Assembly: GCF_002858675.1 (NCBI RefSeq)
Contig: NZ_PJZF01000001.1
Location: forward strand, 124,001-188,000
Length of the DNA: 64,000 bases
Direction: 5' to 3'
Source: Chimaeribacter californicus
GTDB lineage: Bacteria > Pseudomonadota > Gammaproteobacteria > Enterobacterales > Enterobacteriaceae
Each line of letters begins with the position of its first letter. Position 1 is the first letter of the stretch. The notes below the pieces were generated by a model. That model made no database searches. It saw only the letters and a program-made list of their open reading frames with translations, and had not been told where the DNA came from. The translations under genes and the position numbers were made by a program. Shown piece by piece: positions 29,214-38,066 of the stretch.

Positions 29214-30134
29214 TTGTCTGACATCTCTGCCCCGGGCCGCCCGGGTTTGCGCCTTGCGCTTCAGGAGTGGGTGCTGATCGGCATTACCATGATCTGGGGC
29301 GGCACGTTTTTGGTGGTTCATCTGGCGGTGCAGGTCAGTGGGCCGTTCTTTTTTGTTGGCCTGCGGTTTGCTACGGCCACCGCGGTGCTGCTGCTGTTCT
29401 CTGCCCATACGCTGCGCGGCCTGACCTGGGCTGAACTGAAGGCCGGCAGCCTGGTGGGCGTGGCCATTATGTTTGGTTACGGCCTGCAAACGGTGGGGTT
29501 GCAGAGCATCGACAGCAGCAAGTCCGCCTTTATTACCGCCATGTATGTGCCGATCGTGCCGCTGTTGCAGTGGCTGGTATTGCGGCGTGCGCCGGGCCTG
29601 ATGTCTTCGCTGGGCATTGTGCTGGCGTTCACCGGGTTAATTCTGCTTGCCGGGCCGGACAACGCCTCGCTCAGCTTCACTTTTGGCGAGCTGATTACGC
29701 TGGTGAGCGCGCTGGCAATTGCCGCCGAAATCCTGATGATCGGCGCGTTTGCCGGTCAGGTGAATATCCGCCGCGTGACCATTATCCAGCTCGGTACGGC
29801 GTCACTGCTGGCCTTCCTGATGATGGCCCCGGCGGGGGAAAGCGTGCCGCCGCTCTCTGACCGGCTGCTCTGGAGCGCGTTGGGGCTGGGCTGCGCCAGT
29901 GCGCTGATCCAGGTCACCATGAACTGGGCGCAGAAGAGTGTGTCACCCACGCGTGCCACGGTGATTTATGCCGGTGAGCCGGTGTGGGCCGGTATTGTCG
30001 GGCGGCTGGCCGGTGAACGGATGCCGGGCATTGCGCTACTGGGCGGGGCACTGATTGTGCTGGGGGTGCTGGTGAGTGAGCTGCGGCTGAAAAGAAAAAA
30101 ACCGGCCGCTGTCTCAGACGGGTGTGCTGGATAG
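29214..30134 (+). CDS. EamA/DMT-family inner-membrane transporter
   Basis: Drug/metabolite transporter with ten predicted membrane spans arranged as two EamA repeats (about residues 18-140 and 155-290). Repeat hallmarks include MIWGGTFLVVHLAVQVSGPF and the second-repeat ATVIYAGEPVWAGIVGRLAG. TTG 29214 is the likely start, with AAGGA 7 nt upstream. 306 residues is typical. The substrate cannot be told from sequence; many relatives export amino acids or metabolites. It ends 48 bp before the convergent rutG. Confidence 0.85.
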   Translation: MSDISAPGRPGLRLALQEWVLIGITMIWGGTFLVVHLAVQVSGPFFFVGLRFATATAVLLLFSAHTLRGLTWAELKAGSLVGVAIMFGYGLQTVGLQSIDSSKSAFITAMYVPIVPLLQWLVLRRAPGLMSSLGIVLAFTGLILLAGPDNASLSFTFGELITLVSALAIAAEILMIGAFAGQVNIRRVTIIQLGTASLLAFLMMAPAGESVPPLSDRLLWSALGLGCASALIQVTMNWAQKSVSPTRATVIYAGEPVWAGIVGRLAGERMPGIALLGGALIVLGVLVSELRLKRKKPAAVSDGCAG

Positions 30135-30181
30135 CGGCCGGCGTTCATCAAACATGATGAGCTAAGGAGAAACTGAGGTCG

Positions 30182-31510
30182 TCAGTGATCTTTTAATGCA
30201 GGTTCTGTGCCAACCGGCAGCACGCGCCGGTTGCGCAGCAAGGCATTGAGGATAATCGCCCCAAAAGTGGCGGTGCCGATGCCGCCCATGGTGAAGCCGC
30301 CCAGGCTCAGCGCAAAGTCCCCGGCGCCCAGTACCAGCGTCACGGCGACCATGATCAGGTTGCCGTTTTCACTGAGATCCACCCGGTTCTGTACCCAGAT
30401 GCGCGCGCCTGCCACCGCAATCAACCCGAATACCACAATCGAGGTGCCGCCCAGCACCGGGCCGGGAATGGTGTGGATCACTGCACCAAACTTGGGCGAA
30501 AAGCCCAGCAAGATGGCGACCAGCGCTGCCGCCACAAAGATCAGCGTGGAGTAGATGCGGGTCACTGCCATCGCGCCGATATTTTCGGCATAGGTCGTCA
30601 CGCCGGTGCCGCCCATGGAGGCGGAGAGCATGGTCGCCAGACCATCGCCGACAAAGGCGCGCCCCATGTAAGGGTCGAGGTTTTTACCGGTCATGCCCGC
30701 CACGGCTTTGATATGGCCGAGGTTCTCTGCCACCAGGATCACCGCCACCGGGGCAATCAGCAGCATCGCATGGCTGCTGAACACCGGGGTACTGAAGGTC
30801 GGCAGGCCGATCCAGGCCGCCTGTGCCACCGGCGCAAAATTCACCGGTGTGCCCCAGCCCAGGCCGTTGGTCACCGCGATATAGATCAGGTACGCCGCCA
30901 GCAACCCCATCAGGATCAGCAGGCGTTGCAGCAGCCCGCGGGTAAACACCGCCACACTGCCGATGCAGAGCACCGTGACCACCGCCATCCAGCTGTCAAA
31001 CATCGAACCGGAGACGCTTTTCACCGCAATCGGTGCCAGATTCAGGCCAATCGCCATCACCACGGCCCCGGTCACCACCGGCGGCATCAGCCGTTCAATC
31101 CAGCGGGTGCCGGCCGCCATCACAATCACCCCTACCAACGTATAAATTGCGCCACAGGCGATGATGCCGCCCAGCGCCACGCCGATATTGGGGTTCGGCC
31201 CCTGGCCGCTGTAGCCGGTTATGGCGATCACCAGCCCGACAAAGGCGGCGCTGGAGCCGAGGTAACTGGGCACCCGGCCGCCCACCACCAGAAAGAACAG
31301 CAGGGTGCCGATGCCGGACATCAAAATCGCCAGATTGGCATCAAAGCCCATCAGCAGCGGCATCAGTACCGTGGCGCCAAACATCGCCACCGAGTGTTGC
31401 AGCCCCATTACCAGTGTCGGCCAGAGCGGCAACCGCTCATCCGGGGCGATGATTGCGCCGTCAAGATTGCCCTGCCGTTTATGCCATTGCGGAAACCAGG
31501 AATGTGCCAT
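30182..31510 (-). CDS. rutG: Pyrimidine permease RutG
   Basis: Nucleobase:cation symporter-2 (uracil/xanthine permease) of the rut operon. Length 442 (E. coli 442), with about 14 spans. Motifs include LPLWPTLVMGLQHSVAMFG and GVTTYAENIGAMAVTRIYS. Last gene of the rutA-G series, 51 bp after rutF. Imports uracil or thymine for RutA, or exports the pathway end product in some proposals. Confidence 0.95.
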   Translation of the reverse strand: MAHSWFPQWHKRQGNLDGAIIAPDERLPLWPTLVMGLQHSVAMFGATVLMPLLMGFDANLAILMSGIGTLLFFLVVGGRVPSYLGSSAAFVGLVIAITGYSGQGPNPNIGVALGGIIACGAIYTLVGVIVMAAGTRWIERLMPPVVTGAVVMAIGLNLAPIAVKSVSGSMFDSWMAVVTVLCIGSVAVFTRGLLQRLLILMGLLAAYLIYIAVTNGLGWGTPVNFAPVAQAAWIGLPTFSTPVFSSHAMLLIAPVAVILVAENLGHIKAVAGMTGKNLDPYMGRAFVGDGLATMLSASMGGTGVTTYAENIGAMAVTRIYSTLIFVAAALVAILLGFSPKFGAVIHTIPGPVLGGTSIVVFGLIAVAGARIWVQNRVDLSENGNLIMVAVTLVLGAGDFALSLGGFTMGGIGTATFGAIILNALLRNRRVLPVGTEPALKDH

Positions 31511-31561
31511 GGTGTTCTCCAGAAGTGGAATGCGGGCCGCCGCCGGTGGGCAGCGGGCCGG

Positions 31562-32116
31562 TTAGCTGAGCTGACGCGTCAGGGGGTGGTAGCGCCGGTC
31601 GAAATAGACCAGTCCGTGGCCGGCATCATTGTGCAACAGCGCCACCACCTCACAGAACAGGATGTCATGGGTGCCGACGCTCACCGTCTGAGTGATGCGG
31701 CAGTCAAAGCTGACCACTGCCCCGGCCAGCACCGGCGAGCCGGTCTCCAGCCGTGACCAGTCGGCGGCGGCAAAGCGGGCTTCCATCGGCGTTTTGCCGC
31801 CAAACAGGTTCGAGAGATCCTCATGCCCGGCGGCCAGCGTGTTCACACAGAGTTGCTGGTTACCGGCGAAGACCGGGTGTACCGAGGCGGAGCGGTTCAG
31901 GCAGACCAGCAGCGTCGGCGGGGTGTCGGTGACGCTGCACACCGCCGAGGCGGTAAACCCGGCCCGGCCGGCAGGGCCGTCAGTGGTAATGATATTCACC
32001 GCCGCGCCCAGGCAGGACATGGCATTGCGGAAGGTGTGTTTGTCCAGCGGTTCAACCGGTACGGCCCGGCGTGCTGCCAGGCCGGCGGCATCCGCCTGAG
32101 TGAGTGCAGTATGCAT
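31562..32116 (-). CDS. rutF: FMN reductase RutF
   Basis: NADH-dependent flavin reductase that supplies reduced FMN to the RutA monooxygenase. Flavin_Reduct domain with [20 protein letters not shown], a flavin-reductase [12 protein letters not shown] segment and the C-terminal [14 protein letters not shown]. 184 residues. It starts 22 bp after the rutE stop and belongs to the same operon. Confidence 0.94.
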   Translation of the reverse strand: MHTALTQADAAGLAARRAVPVEPLDKHTFRNAMSCLGAAVNIITTDGPAGRAGFTASAVCSVTDTPPTLLVCLNRSASVHPVFAGNQQLCVNTLAAGHEDLSNLFGGKTPMEARFAAADWSRLETGSPVLAGAVVSFDCRITQTVSVGTHDILFCEVVALLHNDAGHGLVYFDRRYHPLTRQLS

Positions 32117-32138
32117 ACTTCAGTTCCTTATCACGGGG

Positions 32139-32729
32139 TCAGATCAACCGGCAGGCGCGGTCGAACGGCAGACGCGGCAGGCGGCCATACACTTTTGCAG
32201 GGTCGCCATAACCGATGTTAATCAGAAAATTCACTTTCCAGCCCTGTTCCGCCAGAAACTCACGCTCAACGTGCGCCGGGTCGAAACCGGACATCGGCCC
32301 GGTGTCCAGCCCCAGAGACCGGCAGGCGATGATCAGGTAGGCGGCCTGCAGGCTGGCGTTACGGAACGCCGTCTCGTGGGCCAGTTCCGGGCTGGAGGTA
32401 AACCAGCTGCGGGCATCGCCGTGCGGGAAGAGTTCCGGCAGGGCGTCATAGAAGGCCGGGTCCCAGGCCATAATGGCAGTGACCGGGGCGTTTTGGGTTT
32501 TGCCGACGTTGCCGCTGGAGAGGGCAGGCAGCAGCCGCGCGCGGGCCTCCGGGCTGCGCACAAACACGATGCGCGCCGGGCCACAGTTGGCGGATGTCGG
32601 GCCCAGGCTGGCGAGCTGGTACACCTCCTGCAACAGCGCGTCACTCACCGGTTTATCCAGCCAGCCATTCTGGCTGCGTGCCTCAGTAAACAGCGTTGCC
32701 AGGGCGGCGGCGCTCAGGGCTTCATTCAT
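32139..32729 (-). CDS. rutE: Malonic semialdehyde reductase RutE
   Basis: Nitroreductase-family enzyme that reduces malonic semialdehyde to 3-hydroxypropionate, the last step of uracil breakdown by this route. 196 residues, the same as E. coli, starting [35 protein letters not shown] and [17 protein letters not shown] are characteristic. ATG 32729 overlaps the rutD stop by 4 nt (ATGA). An in-frame extension to 32759 would run into rutD and is not used. Confidence 0.95.
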   Translation of the reverse strand: MNEALSAAALATLFTEARSQNGWLDKPVSDALLQEVYQLASLGPTSANCGPARIVFVRSPEARARLLPALSSGNVGKTQNAPVTAIMAWDPAFYDALPELFPHGDARSWFTSSPELAHETAFRNASLQAAYLIIACRSLGLDTGPMSGFDPAHVEREFLAEQGWKVNFLINIGYGDPAKVYGRLPRLPFDRACRLI

Positions 32730-33517
32730 ACAGGCTCCATGCGGTGGCGTTGTAGCCACGCCAGTAAAAGGGCGTTGAAAGTATCCGGGTCAGTGACGCT
32801 CATGGCATGGCCACCATAGGCCATCTCCTGGTAATGGCCCTGCGGCAGCGCCGCCGCCAGCGCCGCCGAGCAGGGGTAAGGCACCAGCAGGTCATCCCGG
32901 GCGCAGAGCGCCAGTACCGGCCGGTCCAGCGCCGGCAGCCGGGCGCGCAGGTCAACGGCCATCAGTGCATCCAGCCGGCGCAGCAGGTTCTCCATGCCCT
33001 GAAAATGCGCGACCTGATGCGCCTGCTCCTGTTCCAGCAGTGCGTCATGCTGCGACAGCCAGTCCGCCGGGTAGAGGAACAGCGGCTGGGCGCGCACATA
33101 GGATTCCACCCCGCTGTTCAGCAGCAGATCGCGGCGCACGGTGAAACAGCGCCGGGTCTGGCTGTCGAGCACCGGCCAGCCGTTGACCACCACCAGGCTC
33201 TGCAGCAGGCCGGGATAATCCAGCGCCAGCTGCAACCCGATGATGCCGCCCAGCGCATGGCCCACCAGGTGGCAGCGCTGCACCTCCAGCCGCTGCAACA
33301 GCGCGGCCAGTTCAGCGGCCATGTCCGCCATCCGGTAGCCCGCGGCCAGGGTGCTGCCGCTGCGGCCGGTGCCGTTCTGGTCATAGAGAATGACCCTGAA
33401 TTGCTCCGCCAGCACCGCCAGCTGCGGCTGCCAGAAACTGCCGCTGCCGCCGAGCCCGGCGGAGAGCACCACGGTTTCCGCCGTGGGCGAGGAATTGCCC
33501 AGCACCTCGTAATACAT
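32726..33517 (-). CDS. rutD: Alpha/beta-hydrolase RutD
   Basis: Alpha/beta-hydrolase proposed to speed aminoacrylate/carbamate hydrolysis in the Rut pathway. The expected nucleophile elbow reads GHALGG, with Ala where a classical hydrolase has Ser, which is also true of E. coli RutD. The oxyanion segment is [17 protein letters not shown], and the His segment is [19 protein letters not shown]. 263 residues. Coupled to rutE through ATGA; 24 bp separate it from rutC. Confidence 0.93.
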   Translation of the reverse strand: MYYEVLGNSSPTAETVVLSAGLGGSGSFWQPQLAVLAEQFRVILYDQNGTGRSGSTLAAGYRMADMAAELAALLQRLEVQRCHLVGHALGGIIGLQLALDYPGLLQSLVVVNGWPVLDSQTRRCFTVRRDLLLNSGVESYVRAQPLFLYPADWLSQHDALLEQEQAHQVAHFQGMENLLRRLDALMAVDLRARLPALDRPVLALCARDDLLVPYPCSAALAAALPQGHYQEMAYGGHAMSVTDPDTFNALLLAWLQRHRMEPV

Positions 33518-33541
33518 AGTGGCCTCTCTTATGCGTGGCGG

Positions 33542-33931
33542 TCAGGGCGTGCCGATGTGGGCAATAGTGGCGATCTCAATCAGCGCGTCCGGTTTCACCA
33601 GCCCGCACTGGATGCAAAAACGGGCCGGTTTGTCGCCCGGGAAGTACCCGGCGTAGACCTGATTAACCGCCGCGTAATTGGCCCAGTCAGTGATAAAAAT
33701 TGAGTTAAAGGTCACGTCATCCATTGTGCCGCCGGCGGTTTCGATCACGCTTTTAATGATCTCCAGCACATGGCGCGTCTGGGCGGCGGCATCACCGACG
33801 TGCACCACATTGTTCTCTTTATCGAACGGCAGCGTCCCGGAGACATAGACCACGCCGTCGGCCAGCGTACCGGGCACAAAGGGGGCCAGCGGCACGCCGC
33901 TGCCGGGGGGAATAATGGCTTGTTTAGGCAT
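33542..33931 (-). CDS. rutC: RidA-family protein RutC
   Basis: YjgF/YER057c/UK114 (RidA) family member of the rut operon, reported to act on aminoacrylate-type intermediates. 129 residues (E. coli 128). The N-terminal [20 protein letters not shown], the conserved Arg in [20 protein letters not shown] and the terminal AHIGTP fit the family. 17 bp separate it from rutB. Confidence 0.95.
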   Translation of the reverse strand: MPKQAIIPPGSGVPLAPFVPGTLADGVVYVSGTLPFDKENNVVHVGDAAAQTRHVLEIIKSVIETAGGTMDDVTFNSIFITDWANYAAVNQVYAGYFPGDKPARFCIQCGLVKPDALIEIATIAHIGTP

Positions 33932-33948
33932 TGCGTCTCTCCCTGAAG

Positions 33949-34722
33949 TCAGGCGGTCTGGCTGAGCGGGGCGGAGTGCCCCTCCACGGCGCGGCAGAAG
34001 CTCGCCACGTCCGAGACCCAGCCGAAAAAGGTTTCGATGTTGAACAGCGCGGCCTGCTGGGCAAACGGCGGCCCGGCCTGATGGGTGGCGTCTTCCAGCA
34101 CCACGCCGAAATATTCCAGGAAGAAGCCGTCGCGCAGCGTGGACTCCACGCAGACATTGGTGGCGATGCCGGTAAACACCAGATGGTGGATGCCGTAACT
34201 GCGCAGCAGGCTGTCGAGCTGGGTATTGAAGAAGCCGCTGTAGCGTGGTTTCGGCAGCACAATGTCACCCGGCTGCGGGCGCAGTTCATCGACCAGATCG
34301 TAATCCCAGTCGCCTTTTGCCAGCAGTTTTCCCATCAGCGCCGGGCGTTTACGCATGGTTTTCAGCGCATTGGATTTGTGGAAATTGGGTGAGCCGGGGC
34401 CGCCCGCCTCCACATACTGGTTGTCCCAGCCGTTCTGGAAGAAGATCACCTTGATCCCGGCGGCACGGGCGGCGGCAATGGCCGTTTTAATATTGGCAAT
34501 CACCGGCCCGGTGGCAGAGACGTCAAACCCGGCCAGATCCAGATAGCCGCCCTGCGAGGCATAGGCATTCTGCATATCCACCACAATCAGCGCGGTCTGC
34601 TGCGGGCTGAAGGCGAGCGCCTCCGGCCGCGCGGGCAGGATCACTTCGCTGCCGGGCTGGCCGGGCTGGCGGCGCACCACAGGGGTATTCTCTGCGTCGT
34701 GCTGGGGGTCAACAATGTTCAT
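33949..34722 (-). CDS. rutB: Ureidoacrylate amidohydrolase RutB
   Basis: Isochorismatase-like cysteine hydrolase that cleaves ureidoacrylate released from uracil by RutA. Catalytic triad segments are visible: Asp in [15 protein letters not shown] near residue 48, Lys near 160 and Cys in [16 protein letters not shown] near 200. 257 residues; E. coli has 230, with the surplus in the N-terminal leader before the core ([20 protein letters not shown]). It overlaps the rutA stop by one base (TAATG). Confidence 0.94.
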   Translation of the reverse strand: MNIVDPQHDAENTPVVRRQPGQPGSEVILPARPEALAFSPQQTALIVVDMQNAYASQGGYLDLAGFDVSATGPVIANIKTAIAAARAAGIKVIFFQNGWDNQYVEAGGPGSPNFHKSNALKTMRKRPALMGKLLAKGDWDYDLVDELRPQPGDIVLPKPRYSGFFNTQLDSLLRSYGIHHLVFTGIATNVCVESTLRDGFFLEYFGVVLEDATHQAGPPFAQQAALFNIETFFGWVSDVASFCRAVEGHSAPLSQTA

Positions 34723-35825
34723 TATGCTACCTCGCGGTTGGTGTCATCGGCGATCGCCGACTGACGGGTTTTCATCAGCGGCTGGATGCGCTCGCCAAAC
34801 TGCTCAATGCCGTTGATAAAATCATCAAAGGTCAGCAATACGCCCTCGGTGCCGGGCACGGTGGCCACGTCATCCAGCATCTTCGCCACATGGGCGTAAG
34901 AGCCGACCAGCGTCCCCATATTGATGTTGACGGCGGAGGTGGGGTCGGCCATCTGGCGGACGTTGGTGTCCGCGCCGGATTTGGTGTCTTTGCTGCTCTG
35001 CTCGGTGAGCCAGGCCAGCGCCTCGGTGTCTGCGCCTGCTTTGTAGTGCTCCCATTTGGCGCGCGCCGCTTCGTCGGTTTCATCGGCGATGATCATAAAC
35101 AGCACGTAGGAGGAGACGTCGCGCCCGGTTTTTTCTGCCGCGCTTTTCATGCGGGCGGCCGTCGGCGCAAAAGCCGTCGGGGTGTTGACCCCCTTGCCGA
35201 AGCAGAAGTTGTAGTCGGCGTACTGGGCGGAGAAGGCCATGCCTGCGTCGCTCTGCCCGGCGCAGATCACTTTCATGTCTGCCTGCGGCTGCGGGCTGAG
35301 GCGGCAGTCATCCATCTGGAAGAAGTCGCCTTTGAAGTCCGATTTGCCGGTGCCCCACAGGTCACGCAGCACCTGCACATACTCGGCCAGGTAGTCATAA
35401 CGGCGGCTGAAGTAGTCATCACCCGGCCAGATGCCCATCTGCTCATATTCCGGTTTCTGCCAGCCGGTCACCACGTTCAGGCCGAAACGCCCGTTGGAGA
35501 TGGAATCAATCGTCGAGGCCATGCGCGCCACAATCGCCGGGGGCAGGGTGAGGGTAGCGGCAGTGGCAAAGATTTTGATGCGGGACGTCACGGCAGCCAG
35601 CCCCGCCATCAGCGTGAAAGACTCCAGGTTATGGTCCCAGAACTCGGTTTTGCCGCCAAACCCGCGCAGCTTGATCATCGACAGCGCGAAGTCGAAATGG
35701 TAGTGCTCCGCTTTCTGCACAATGGCTTTGTTCAGCTCAAAGGTCGGTTTGTATTGCGGTGCATTCGTGGAGATTAACCAGCCGTTGTTGCCGATCGGGA
35801 TAAAGACGCCAATTTTCATCTGCAC
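34722..35825 (-). CDS. rutA: Pyrimidine monooxygenase RutA
   Basis: Flavin-dependent luciferase-like monooxygenase that opens the uracil ring between N3 and C4 to give ureidoacrylate peracid/ureidoacrylate, using FMNH2 from RutF. 367 residues. Conserved blocks include [58 protein letters not shown] and [20 protein letters not shown]. First gene of the operon; the start is ATG 35825 (or Met3). Transcription is expected from the sigma-54 promoter at 35898-35913. Confidence 0.97.
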   Translation of the reverse strand: MQMKIGVFIPIGNNGWLISTNAPQYKPTFELNKAIVQKAEHYHFDFALSMIKLRGFGGKTEFWDHNLESFTLMAGLAAVTSRIKIFATAATLTLPPAIVARMASTIDSISNGRFGLNVVTGWQKPEYEQMGIWPGDDYFSRRYDYLAEYVQVLRDLWGTGKSDFKGDFFQMDDCRLSPQPQADMKVICAGQSDAGMAFSAQYADYNFCFGKGVNTPTAFAPTAARMKSAAEKTGRDVSSYVLFMIIADETDEAARAKWEHYKAGADTEALAWLTEQSSKDTKSGADTNVRQMADPTSAVNINMGTLVGSYAHVAKMLDDVATVPGTEGVLLTFDDFINGIEQFGERIQPLMKTRQSAIADDTNREVA

Positions 35826-35897
35826 ACCTCATGTAATCAGGACGGTCATGTCATCAGGAAGGTCGCCGGTTCAGCGCCGCCGTGGTAAGAGAGGTAT

Positions 35898-35913
35898 TGC
35901 AAACGCAGTGCCA
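35898..35913 (-). promoter_or_regulatory. Sigma-54 promoter of rutABCDEFG
   Basis: Minus strand reads TGGCACTGCGTTTGCA, an exact TGGCAC-N5-TTGCA sigma-54 (RpoN) core. It lies 73 bp upstream of the rutA ATG, so the leader would be about 60 nt. In E. coli the rut operon is under NtrC/RpoN control, so this assignment agrees with known biology. Confidence 0.85.
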
Positions 35914-35966
35914 CTTTTTCGAACCCTACTATAATCAGTAGCTTAAAAAATAACGGCGGGTGATTA

Positions 35967-35982
35967 CTGACTACATGGTCTG
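35967..35982. promoter_or_regulatory. RutR-type operator, first copy
   Basis: CTGACTACATGGTCTG agrees with the RutR consensus TTGACCANNTGGTCAA at 10 of 14 defined positions, including the complete TGGTC half. Centre 19 bp from the second copy. Confidence 0.5.
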
Positions 35983-35985
35983 AAA

Positions 35986-36001
35986 CAGACCATTTGGTAA
36001 A
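35986..36001. promoter_or_regulatory. RutR-type operator, second copy
   Basis: CAGACCATTTGGTAAA agrees with TTGACCANNTGGTCAA at 11 of 14 defined positions, with the ACCA-NN-TGGT core intact. It lies between the sigma-54 promoter and the rutR start, and could repress rutR as well as rutA when uracil is absent. Confidence 0.6.
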
Positions 36002-36029
36002 AAATTTGTGCACAAAAAGCAGGCAGGAT

Positions 36030-36046
36030 TGAGCGAAAATGGTGCA
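36030..36046. promoter_or_regulatory. NtrC-like enhancer half site
   Basis: TGAGCGAAAATGGTGCA has one perfect NtrC half (TGGTGCA) and one degraded half (4 of 7) relative to TGCACCA-N3-TGGTGCA. Its distance of about 150 bp from the predicted sigma-54 start is normal for an enhancer. A 12-bp perfect palindrome TTTGTGCACAAA at 36005-36016 lies between it and the RutR sites and may be a second weak site. Confidence 0.4.
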
Positions 36047-36175
36047 AATTTGTTAAAAAATTAACCCAAAGGGGGTATCCCGCGCAGAGGTGCTCAACGT
36101 AGGCGCATTCATCGACATTTGTTATGCTTGATGAAGAAAACATCATGTAAATAATTGAGAGTCCCGGGAGGGGAT

Positions 36176-36853
36176 GTGAAGTCACCCGCAGAACAGGATG
36201 CCCGGCCGGTGGCCGCGGCCACCAAAGCAAAAACGCCGACCCGCCGCTCACGGGCCGTGGCCGCCAAGCGGCAGGCGATTATGGCGGCGGCCCTGGAATT
36301 TTTTTCCCAGTACGGCATCCACGGCACCAGCCTCGATCAGGTAGCGGCGCGGGCTGACGTCTCCAAAACCAATCTGCTCTACTATTTCCCGTCAAAAGAG
36401 GCGCTCTATGTGGCGGTGCTGAAAGATATCCTCGACATCTGGCTGGCCCCGCTGAAAGCGCTGCGCGCCGATCAGGCCCCGCTGGAGGCGATCCGCGACT
36501 ATATCCGGCTGAAACTGGAGGTATCGCGGGATCATCCGCAGGCGTCGCGCCTGTTCTGCCTGGAGATGGTTCAGGGCGCGCCGCTGCTGAAGCAGGAGCT
36601 GCAAGGCTCGCTGAAAACGCTGGTGGCAGAGAAATCCGCGATTATCGAAGAGTGGGTGGCAACAGAACGCATCGCGCCGGTCGCGCCGTTGCAGCTGATC
36701 TTTATGCTGTGGGCCACCACCCAGCACTACGCGGATTTCTGGGTGCAGGTCGAGGCGATTTCCGGCCGCTCGTTGCAGGATGACGCCTTCTTCCAGCAGA
36801 CCGTAGAGACCCTCCAGTGCATCATTATCGACGGCATCCGCCTGCGCCCCTGA
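36176..36853 (+). CDS. rutR: TetR-family regulator RutR
   Basis: Uracil-sensing TetR-type repressor of the divergent rut operon that also regulates other pyrimidine/purine genes in E. coli. The N-terminal helix-turn-helix (about residues 35-75: GTSLDQVAARADVSKTNLLY YFPSKEAL region) is followed by a RutR-type ligand domain with LEVSRDHPQASRLFCLEM and MLWATTQHYADFWVQVEA. GTG 36176 is chosen (GGGAG upstream), giving 225 aa against 212 in E. coli. An alternative TTG at 36155 adds seven residues. The first 25 residues are a flexible Ala/Lys/Pro-rich leader. Confidence 0.94.
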   Translation: MKSPAEQDARPVAAATKAKTPTRRSRAVAAKRQAIMAAALEFFSQYGIHGTSLDQVAARADVSKTNLLYYFPSKEALYVAVLKDILDIWLAPLKALRADQAPLEAIRDYIRLKLEVSRDHPQASRLFCLEMVQGAPLLKQELQGSLKTLVAEKSAIIEEWVATERIAPVAPLQLIFMLWATTQHYADFWVQVEAISGRSLQDDAFFQQTVETLQCIIIDGIRLRP

Positions 36854-37019
36854 GCCGCCTTTCGCCCTCCGGTAAGGGGGCATTAATCCTAATCTCTGTT
36901 TCCCTTTGCCGGAGTTTTGGTGTTTTTGCCCATCAACGCATAGGGTTAAACCAGCCACGGTGAACGCTAACGCCGTCATGCTGTTCTCTTTTTCGTTTTT
37001 TGCCGTTCAGGGAGATGAG

Positions 37020-38009
37020 ATGGACTCTGTTTCACAACTGGCGCTGGGTGCCGCCCTCAGCGTCACGGTGATGGGCCGCCGGATGCCGGTCTGGCAATCG
37101 GCGCTGCTGGGGGCAGTCTGCGGCACGCTGCCCGATCTGGATGTGTTTTTCGACCGCGGTGACCCGATCAGCAACATGACGATGCACCGCACCGAAAGCC
37201 ACGCGCTGTTCTACCTGACGCTGGTGTCGCCGCTGCTCTCCTGGCTGGGCGGCATCCTGTTCCGGCTGCGCGGCCAGGTGATCCGCCTCTGGCTGGCGGT
37301 ATGGCTGGCGCTGATTACCCACCCGTTGCTGGACACCATGACGGTGTACGGCACCCAATTCGGCCTGCCGTTCACCGACTATCCCTATGCCATCGGCAGC
37401 ATGTTCATCATCGATCCGCTCTATACCCTGCCGCTGCTGGTGGGCGTCATCGCTGCCCTGATCCTGCGTAACCGGCGCGGCCTGCGCTGGAACCACGGCG
37501 GCCTGATAGTGAGCTGCGCCTATCTGCTCTGGAGCCTGTTTGCCCAGCAGCAGGCAACGGAGGCCGCCCGGCAGGCGATCGCGCAGAATTATATTAACGG
37601 CGAGCGGGTGCTGGTGACGCCTACCAGCCTGAACACGCTGGTGTGGCGGGTGGTGGTCATGACACCGGGCACCTACGGCGAAGGCTTCTATTCTCTGCTG
37701 GCCCCGCAGCGGCCGCTGACCTTCACCTTCTACCCGCGCGGTGAGGCGCTGTATGCCCGTTACCGGGATAATCCCTATGTGGCGCGCATGGCGTGGTTCA
37801 CCCACGGCTTTTTCCGGCTGAGTGAACAGAACGGGCACCTGTGGCTCAGCGACCTGCGTATGGGCGAGGAGCCCTATTACACCTTTACCTTTGATCTGGG
37901 GCCGGTGAACACGCCCGACGGAGAGGTGCTGCCGACGCGGATCAACACCGTGCGCCCGCCGGTCAGTGAGATGATCGGCCGGGTATGGCAACAGATGAAA
38001 GCAGAGTAG
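37020..38009 (+). CDS. YdjM-family membrane-bound metal-dependent hydrolase
   Basis: 329 residues of the PF04307 type (LexA-binding, inner-membrane putative hydrolase). Metal-ligand-type motifs are at the N-terminus: LPDLDVFFDRGDPI and MHRTESHALFYL, then ITHPLLDTMTVYGTQ. About four membrane spans cover residues 60-190, and a soluble C-terminal domain of about 140 residues follows. ATG 37020 is preceded by CAGGGAGATGAG. The name LexA-binding refers to control of E. coli ydjM; no SOS box is seen here. The substrate is unknown. Confidence 0.8.
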   Translation: MDSVSQLALGAALSVTVMGRRMPVWQSALLGAVCGTLPDLDVFFDRGDPISNMTMHRTESHALFYLTLVSPLLSWLGGILFRLRGQVIRLWLAVWLALITHPLLDTMTVYGTQFGLPFTDYPYAIGSMFIIDPLYTLPLLVGVIAALILRNRRGLRWNHGGLIVSCAYLLWSLFAQQQATEAARQAIAQNYINGERVLVTPTSLNTLVWRVVVMTPGTYGEGFYSLLAPQRPLTFTFYPRGEALYARYRDNPYVARMAWFTHGFFRLSEQNGHLWLSDLRMGEEPYYTFTFDLGPVNTPDGEVLPTRINTVRPPVSEMIGRVWQQMKAE

Positions 38010-38066
38010 GGAAACGCGGGGCAGGAACGAGGAAAAGGCCCCGCCGCAGCGGGCGGGGCAGGCAGG

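Noticed and set aside
30473-31756. 427-codon plus-strand open frame opposite rutG/rutF
   Set aside because: Low-complexity His/Arg/Gln-rich product, antisense to well-supported rut genes.
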